A DNA stretch of 64,000 bases from Capsicum annuum (Eukaryota; Streptophyta; Magnoliopsida; Solanales; Solanaceae): NCBI RefSeq assembly GCF_002878395.1, contig NC_061112.1:42288407-42352406 (forward strand). Reading direction: 5' to 3'. The position numbers and the translations under genes were made by a program. The notes beneath the pieces were generated by a model. That model saw nothing but the letters and a program-made list of their open reading frames with translations, ran no database searches and was not told the origin of the DNA. This document shows positions 57,726 to 64,000 of this stretch, in pieces; the first letter of the stretch is position 1, and the number at the start of each line of letters is the position of its first letter.

Positions 57726-58735
57726 TGACATCTAAATGACTAATGAAAATGAGTCAATATTGGAACGGTGAATGTTGCAGCAATAGTTACTACATCTTCA
57801 AGTCGTTCAAATATTGTTCTTGTCATGGCACCAGCAAAGAAATCAAAAAGATAAATTGGTGTATATTTCAAGAGATGGCAGCAAAAGATGTTTTTCTACT
57901 TGACTACTTTAAGTTTGCAGAAGTTCATCAATGAAAGCATTCCCGTCTTGCGGGAATCAACTCCGGATGATGAAAGCTTCTTAGTACTTGAAGCTTGGAA
58001 GAACTCAGATTTTCTATAGAAAAACTACATTCTGAGCACGCTTCAAGATGATTTGTATAGTTTGTACAACAACATGAAGACCTCAAAAAATTCTGGGATG
58101 CTTTGAAAAAAAATACAAAACAGAGAATATAAGAATGAAGAAATTCATAGCGAAAAAGTATCTGGACTTCAAAATGGTAGACAACAAAATTGTTGCTATC
58201 CAAGTTTAAGAGTTGCAACTCATAATCCATGATTTCCTTGCTGAAGTTATAAAATCATACAAATACCTTTGTTAAGCATTTTAAGAAGGTTCTTAATACT
58301 CACTTAATCTTTGATATAGATTTTATTGTGAATGATGTATTTCAAATGACTTCAATAATTGAAAAGTTACCTCCTTTGTGAAAGGACTTCAAGAATTATT
58401 TGAAACACAAACACAAGGAGATAACACTTAAAGATCTAACTGTATGTTTGAGGATCGAAGAGAATAACACAACTGCAGAAAAGAGGTCACATGGAATTTA
58501 GCAACATATGGAGAGAACATTATTGAACATGAATCCACAAAGTCAAAGAAAAGAAATAATAAAGCATCTGAACAACAAAGAAATCCTTTGAAGAAGAAAT
58601 TCAAAGAAAATTACTTCAATTGTTGCAAAGTTAATCATAAGGTTCTTGATTGTCCGGCTCAAAAGAAGGACAAGAAAAAATATCAAGAAAATATGATTAA
58701 ATTCAAATAAAAAGTGGAAAACCTTTGTGTCATAC
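57726..58735 (+). pseudogene. Copia B gag remnant
   Basis: The start ATGACATCTAAATGA parallels copia A but hits a stop at once. Recognisable blocks are EAWKNSDFL near 57990, SYPSFVKGLQELFET-type frames near 58370, and DLTVCLRIEENNTTAEKR near 58435. The knuckle reads NCCKVNHKVLDCP near 58620. Many stops. Confidence 0.65.
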
Positions 58736-59780
58736 TTTTTGAATGCAATTTGACTGGTAATCCAAGAGATTGGTGGATGAATTATGGTGCCTCCCTCCAT
58801 GCTTGTACCAATAAAATATTATTTGCACATATACTCTGGCTAAACTTGATAAGAAAAAAATCATGGCAAACTTTGTTACTGTAAGATATTGAAGGAATGG
58901 GCATGATTTACTTGAAGATGACATCTGGTAAGGTGGTGACACTATACATTGTCCGTCATGTTTTGGAGTTGCGAAAGAACTTAGTTTCGACATCATTTCT
59001 GAGAATGGATTCAAATGTGTCTCTTTCTCGTAGAAAATTGTAATTAGTAAGAATAAAGTATACGGAGAAAAAGGTTATCTCACCGAGGGCCTTTTTAAGA
59101 TTAATGTAACTACTATTGAGATGAATAAAAAATTTATTTCTTGTTACTTACTCGAGTTAATTAATTTATTGCAAGAATGTTTAGGACATGTCAATTATAA
59201 AACCTTGCAAAAATTGATTAATTTAGAAGGTTTGCCTAACTTTAAGAATAATAAATCAAAATGTCAAATATGTGTTGAATAGAAGTATGCTACGCATCCT
59301 TACAAATCTGTTGAACGGGATTTCAATCTCTTAGAATTGATTCACAGATATTTTTTAATCTGAATTCGACATCATCTGATGGTGAAAAAAAGTATTTTAT
59401 AACTTTTATTGATGATTGCACTAGATATTCTTATGTTTATTTGTTGAATAGTATAGATGAAACAGTAGAAACATTGGACAATATTAAACTAAAGTTGAAA
59501 ATCAATTAGATAAAAAAATAAAAATGATAAGAAATAATTGGGATGGAGAATACGAATCTCCTCTTGCAGAGATATGTTTGAAAAATAAAATTACTACTCC
59601 TTACTCATCTCAATCTAATGAAATTGCAGAAAGAATAAACCAAATGTTGAAGAAAATGATGAATGTCTGACTTTTAAATTTAGATTTTCTACAAAACGTG
59701 TAGGGAAGAGCTACTCTTATAGCAAGTCGAATACTTAGTAGAGTTTTTCATAGCAAGACATAACTTATTCCATATAAGAA
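58736..59780 (+). pseudogene. Copia B protease and integrase remnant
   Basis: ECNLTGNPRDWWMNYGASLH near 58745 is the protease box with the catalytic D-S-G changed to N-Y-G. GMGMIYLKMTSGKVVTLYIV follows. NKSKCQICVE at about 59250 and HPYKSVERDF open the integrase region. The core reads ITFIDDCTRY-like in one frame (59400) with frame changes after it. Confidence 0.7.
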
Positions 59781-60189
59781 ATGGAAGGAAGAAAACTCAA
59801 CTTGAAATAATTCAAATTATGAGGGGTATCTAGTCAAAGTCCAAGTTCTTCTACCCAAAAGGGTCAAAATAGAACAAAAAACTGTGAATTATATTTTTAT
59901 TGGATATACTACGAACAGTAAAACATGTTAATATTTGGTTCACAAATCTGAACATTCGAATATTCATGACAATATGGCAATTGAATCAAATAATTTGAGT
60001 TTTTTTGAATATATTTATCTGTATAAAGTTAGATATTAGTATCTGGTAAAGAGTTTAAATAGCCTCAGAAATAACCAAAGGAGAATGTGATTAATGAAAA
60101 TAATCTAAGGCGTAGTAAACGTCAAAGGACATCTACTTTTTTGGATCAAATTTTGTAATATTTTTTCTTGAAAATGAGCCTCAAACATT

Positions 60190-60770
60190 CAAATAAATCA
60201 TGTCTTTTTCGGATTCATCCTTTTGAAAAGACATTGTCAATAGTGAGACTGATTAATCTTGAACAATCATTCCTGAGAGTTGGTTGATCTTCCTTCAAGA
60301 AATAAATCTTTAGGTTCGAAATGGATCTTCAAAATGAAAATGAAAGCTAATAGAACTATTGAAAAATATAAGACAAGACCTTTTTGTTAAAGACTTTATA
60401 GAAAAAGAAGACCTTGATTATTTTGACACATACTTGATAGTAACAATGATTATATTTAGATGGAACAATTCGAGGATTTTATAGTTCTTGATAAAGAAAG
60501 GAAAGCTTGTAAACTTGTTAAGTCACTTTATGGACTAAAACAATCACCTAAATAGTAGAATGCAAAGTATGACCAAACCATGTTGGTAAATGAATTTAAC
60601 TATGAGTGTGATAAATGTATTTACATTAAGGACACTCTAAATCACAAAGTCATTATTTATTTGTATATTGATTACATGTTGATCATTAGTAGAGATATTT
60701 CTGACATAAATGCTACTAAGCGAATGCTATATAGAAAATTAATATAAAAGACCTTGGAGTTGATGATGTA
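60190..60770 (+). pseudogene. Copia B reverse transcriptase remnant
   Basis: KACKLVKSLYGLKQSPK near 60505 and ECDKCIYIKDTLNHKVIIYL then YIDYMLIISRDISDINATK near 60605-60720. The YMDD box reads YIDY, so the second catalytic aspartate is lost. Confidence 0.75.
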
Positions 60771-60795
60771 ATCTTAGGGAGATGTAATCTTAAAG

Positions 60796-61660
60796 ATGAG
60801 AATTCATAGAACTCCACAAGGTTCAACATTGTCATGGTCTCATTACATTAAAAAGGTACTTGACAAGTTCAAGTATTTGGATTTCAATATTGCTAAGACA
60901 CCAATAGATGTGAGCCTTACACTTCAAAAGAATGAAGGTGAAAGTGACTCACACTTGGACTATGCAAGAATATTAGGAAGTTTGATATATATAATAAATT
61001 GTACATAATCAGATATAGTATGTGCGATTAGTAAATTGGGTCGGTTCATAAGTAATTTCAATCAAACTCATTGGACGATAATGAAAAATTTTTTACGGTA
61101 TCTAAAACACACTCAAAACTATGTTTTGTATTATAATAAATATTCAGCAGTAATTGAAGGATATAATGATGTAAATTGGATCATCGGATCAAATGAAGTA
61201 AAATTCATAAATAGGTATGTGTTTACTCTTTGTAGAGGACTAGTTTTTTGAAAATTATTCAAATAGCTATTTGTCTCTCGCTCTACGATGAAATCTGAAT
61301 TTATTATTTTAGATAAGAACAGTAAAGAAGTTGAATGACTCCAGAATTTTTTGAAAGATATTCTTTTTTACCCAATCTTTTGGCACCTATATGTATACAC
61401 TGTAATAGTCAAGTTGTAATAGGCAGGTGAGGAGCATGATATTTAATAGAAAATCTCATCACACAAGATGGAGATATAATACTGTTAGAAAACTACTATC
61501 TAATAGAATTATCATAATTGATTATATGAAGTTAAAGGATAATATATCAGATCCACTTGTAAAAGGCCTAACTAGAGAGAGAGTTGATAGATCATCAAAG
61601 AAAATGAGTTTAATGCCTAAGACAAGTCATCATGATGGTAACTCTACCTTGAATACTGAA
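60796..61660 (+). pseudogene. Copia B RNase H remnant
   Basis: Open blocks 60796-61008, 61036-61251 and 61427-61798 match the copia A RNase H region: [53 protein letters not shown]. The key YSDADW reads YNDVNW. Confidence 0.75.
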
Positions 61661-62174
61661 GATCCCCAAGATTTAGGTTCAAAGATATTAAATAAAGTTG
61701 TGGCTGACGGTTCAATATTATTAAATAACTCAATTCATTCTCATGATGAAGACAATGTTCAGAAAATAAGGATAAGGTTTAAGAATTGGCAGGTATGACC
61801 AAATAGTTTATTTATAGGATTAGACGTTTAGAAATCACCTATGTGAGTGTGAAGTGGAAGTCGCTTCAAGGAGAATAATGATAAAGACCTATTCTCTAAG
61901 TTGTCATAAAATCAGGTAGTGTTCATGGTTGAAACAAATAAAAACATGAGAATCATAAATGGTAAAAGGCTAGTTGTATGACTTATATTGTATAGGTGTA
62001 TAATAATATTTGATGGTTCAAAGATATCACATCTACCGATTGACCGGGTGCATTTGATATAAGTTCATTATGGAAAGTTCAAAGCAAAACCTACTTATTC
62101 AAATACAATTAATCTTTACTTATAAATCACACACTTGTCTATACATTTTTTTATTTTATATCTATTTTCCATTC

Positions 62175-62188
62175 ATATGGGGGATTTT
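62175..62188 (+). other. Polypurine tract of copia B
   Basis: ATATGGGGGATTTT directly precedes the 3' LTR start TGGATTTTAG. Confidence 0.65.
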
Positions 62189-63006
62189 TGGATTTTAGTG
62201 ATGAAATATGAAGAGAAAATGAAGGAAAAAGTGAAATATGTTTTCACTTTATAAAAGAAGTATTTCTCCCACATTAATCGGAGAAAAGAACTTCCTTATG
62301 CTTAAGTATGGAAACACTACTCTATATTGTTAGTGAGATAGGAAGAAGACAAGCCTCACGTTGTCATCATCATTGTTGTCACTCGTTCGACTCGGCTTCA
62401 GCTTCAGATTTGGATTTGTCAAATAATTAAGAGATGGTCTTTTTAAACAAAATTCATTTAAAACTTAATTGATTATTTAATCCAAAAATTAGATATAAAT
62501 TATATTCTCTATTTGTGGATGAAAAAATAATATGCGGACGCATATCAAACGCACATTGAAGGGATGCGATCTGTCAGTTTATTGTTTGAATAACAATAAT
62601 GGAATTTGCTGGTACACATGGTTATCTATGGGTGTCGATGCCAGCACAATCACTTTTAATATCATCACTCAACTTTTTGGTTTGAGTAAAAGGTGGCATA
62701 CGGAAATATTTGATCCGCATATGGCTTCACAGATGGTCCCGACATCTAAAACAACGCACTTCTTCATAAACTATTGCTTTTAGTCTGAAGCAACACTTTT
62801 TGGCTATAAATATCTAATTTTTCCTCAGATATTGACACAAATTTTTCAAGTGAAAACTTCTCTTTCTACAAAAATCTCAAGTGTGATTTGCTATCATTAA
62901 GTTCGTTCGTTGTTCGACAGAGGTGTCGTTATTCTGCTAAAGCGAATTATTTTATCCTGAGAGGATATATTCCATAACCTTGGTACTTGAGAGGAATAAT
63001 TTTCTT
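62189..63006 (+). repeat. Copia B 3' LTR, interrupted
   Basis: It follows the 5' LTR through the TATA box (CTATAAATATC near 62804) to TACTTGAGAGGAATAATTTT and stops at about 63006. About 160 bp of the LTR are missing here and may lie beyond the RTE insertion, outside the window. The 83-codon frame at 62532-62783 is inside the LTR and is not a gene. Confidence 0.7.
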
Positions 63007-64000
63007 ACAATACAATATACCCAGTGTATTCCCACCTAGTGGGGTCTGGGGAGGGTAGAGCGTACGCAGACCATACCACTACCTCAGGAAAAGTAGCGAG
63101 GTTATTTCCGATAGACCCCCGACTTAGGACTGATAACAGTATAATAAACATAAAAGATAAGTGCATATAAACTAGTATGGTACGCAAGACAAACAAACAG
63201 TATAACAAACACAAAAGATAAGTACATATAAACTAGTACGGTATGCAAAATAAACTAACACCGCTAGCCATGAACAAGAAACTCCAGACGTAGAGGAGCG
63301 CTCCCCTACTATTACCGATGCACTTCCACTTGCTAAAACTTTACCCTAATTTATTTTCACCAAACCATCCTATCAAGGGTTATGTCCTCCGTAAGCTGTA
63401 ATTACTCCATATCATGCCTAAATACCTCCCTTTAATATTTCTTTGGTCTACCTTTACCCCGCCTAAAACCATCCATAGCCAGTGTCTCACACCTTCGCAC
63501 TGGAGCATCAGAGCCCCTCCTCATCACATGCCTGAACCAACATAACCTCACTTCTCGCATCTTGTCCTCCACCGAGCCAACTCCCACTTTCTCCCAAATA
63601 ATCTCATTCCTCACACTATCTTTCCTAGTAGGTCCATACATCCATCGCAATATTTTTATCTCCACCACCTTCAAATTTTAGATGTGGGAGCTCTTAACTG
63701 GCCAACACTCCACTCCATACAACATAGCCAGCCGGACTACTACTCTGTAGAACTTACCTTTAAGCTTTGGGGCACCTTCTTATCATATAGAACTACCGAA
63801 GCGAGCCTTCATGTCAACCACCCTTCCCCAATACGACGCGTGACATCCTCGTCAATCTCACATTGCCCTGAATCAGAGATCCCAGATACTTAAAACTCTT
63901 TCTCTTCTGAATGGCTTGAGAGCCCAGCTTCACAACCACTCCAGCCTTTTGTGACACATAACTGAACTTATACTCCATGTACTCCATCTTGGTTCTACTT
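63007..64000 (-). pseudogene. RTE-type LINE, 3' part
   Basis: On the minus strand from 64000 the sequence reads TKMEYMEYKFSYV, then KSFKYLGSLIQGN near 63870, after frame changes LYGVECW-like near 63700, and an open block 63674-63432: [20 protein letters not shown] then [20 protein letters not shown] and [10 protein letters not shown]. This is the C-terminal region of the plant RTE-clade reverse transcriptase. A G/T-rich 3' untranslated part (about 63420-63015, with GGTCTGCGTACGCTCTACCC on the minus strand) ends ATATTGTATTGTAAG. The 5' part lies beyond the window. It inserted into the 3' LTR of copia B. Confidence 0.8.

Larger units (their letters stand above)
56515..63006 (+). mobile_element. 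Copia B: decayed copia element of the copia A family
   Basis: LTRs at 56515-57487 and 62189-63006 (3' LTR cut off by the RTE LINE) enclose a plus-strand copia polyprotein that follows copia A domain by domain. The sequence just after the 5' LTR (ATCTTAAGAAAATTA) also parallels copia A. Nearly every domain has stops and frameshifts, more than in copia A, so B is probably older. No target-site duplication can be read because the right end is missing. Confidence 0.85.

Overview
This is a stretch of plant nuclear DNA made almost entirely of transposable elements in various states of decay. It is AT-rich, and I see no intact host gene, tRNA, rRNA or CRISPR array. The mix points to a Solanaceae genome, and a pepper-like (Capsicum) origin is my best guess: chromovirus-type Ty3/gypsy elements with LTRs of about 2.5 kb, Ty1/copia elements, L1- and RTE-type LINEs, hAT MITEs, and DUF1985/Ulp1-type genes with a GRF zinc-finger neighbour. 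The species is an inference.

Layout. 1-619: LINE ORF1-like (DUF4283) fragment on the minus strand, running off the left edge. 664-14154: degenerate plus-strand gypsy element (gypsy A), broken by two solo LTRs (6987-9510 plus, 11082-13559 minus). 14155-21015: minus-strand remnant with a 188-bp LTR, split by a composite of five short-element LTRs (14867-20656). The composite itself carries a solo gypsy LTR (16145-18731). 21142-22275: TIR element filled with ACC-rich simple sequence. 22733-32160: two decayed DUF1985/Ulp1-like genes facing each other, with a decayed two-exon GRF zinc-finger gene between them. Dozens of copies of a short palindromic motif (core CTGTTGCAACAG) fill the introns and spacers. 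32933-34342: two neighbouring hAT MITEs with target-site duplications. 34727-36815: 5'-truncated LINE (LINE A). 36942-38423: Helitron-like element. 38430-55378: one minus-strand LINE (LINE B: DUF4283, CCHC, endonuclease, reverse transcriptase) that I read as cut into five pieces by a solo gypsy LTR, a MITE, a foldback hAT element carrying a SINE, and a 6.9-kb copia element (copia A). 55381-56180: two MITEs. 56515-63006: decayed copia element of the same family as copia A, on the plus strand (copia B). 63007-64000: 3' end of an RTE-type LINE on the minus strand, inserted in the 3' LTR of copia B.

The genes do not form a pathway; the story is nested insertion. Target-site duplications can be read for six or more insertions, which lets the order of events be reconstructed. 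The most unusual structure is the five-LTR composite at 14867-20656. It holds two subfamilies in opposite orientations, begins and ends with the same LTR 5' terminus, and is flanked by one shared 5-bp direct repeat (GTGAT). Two 100-N gaps inside copia A (48918-49017 and 52648-52747) are each flanked by a direct duplication and a foldback, and look like assembly errors. All coordinates of degenerate elements are approximate unless a terminal dinucleotide and target-site duplication are stated.
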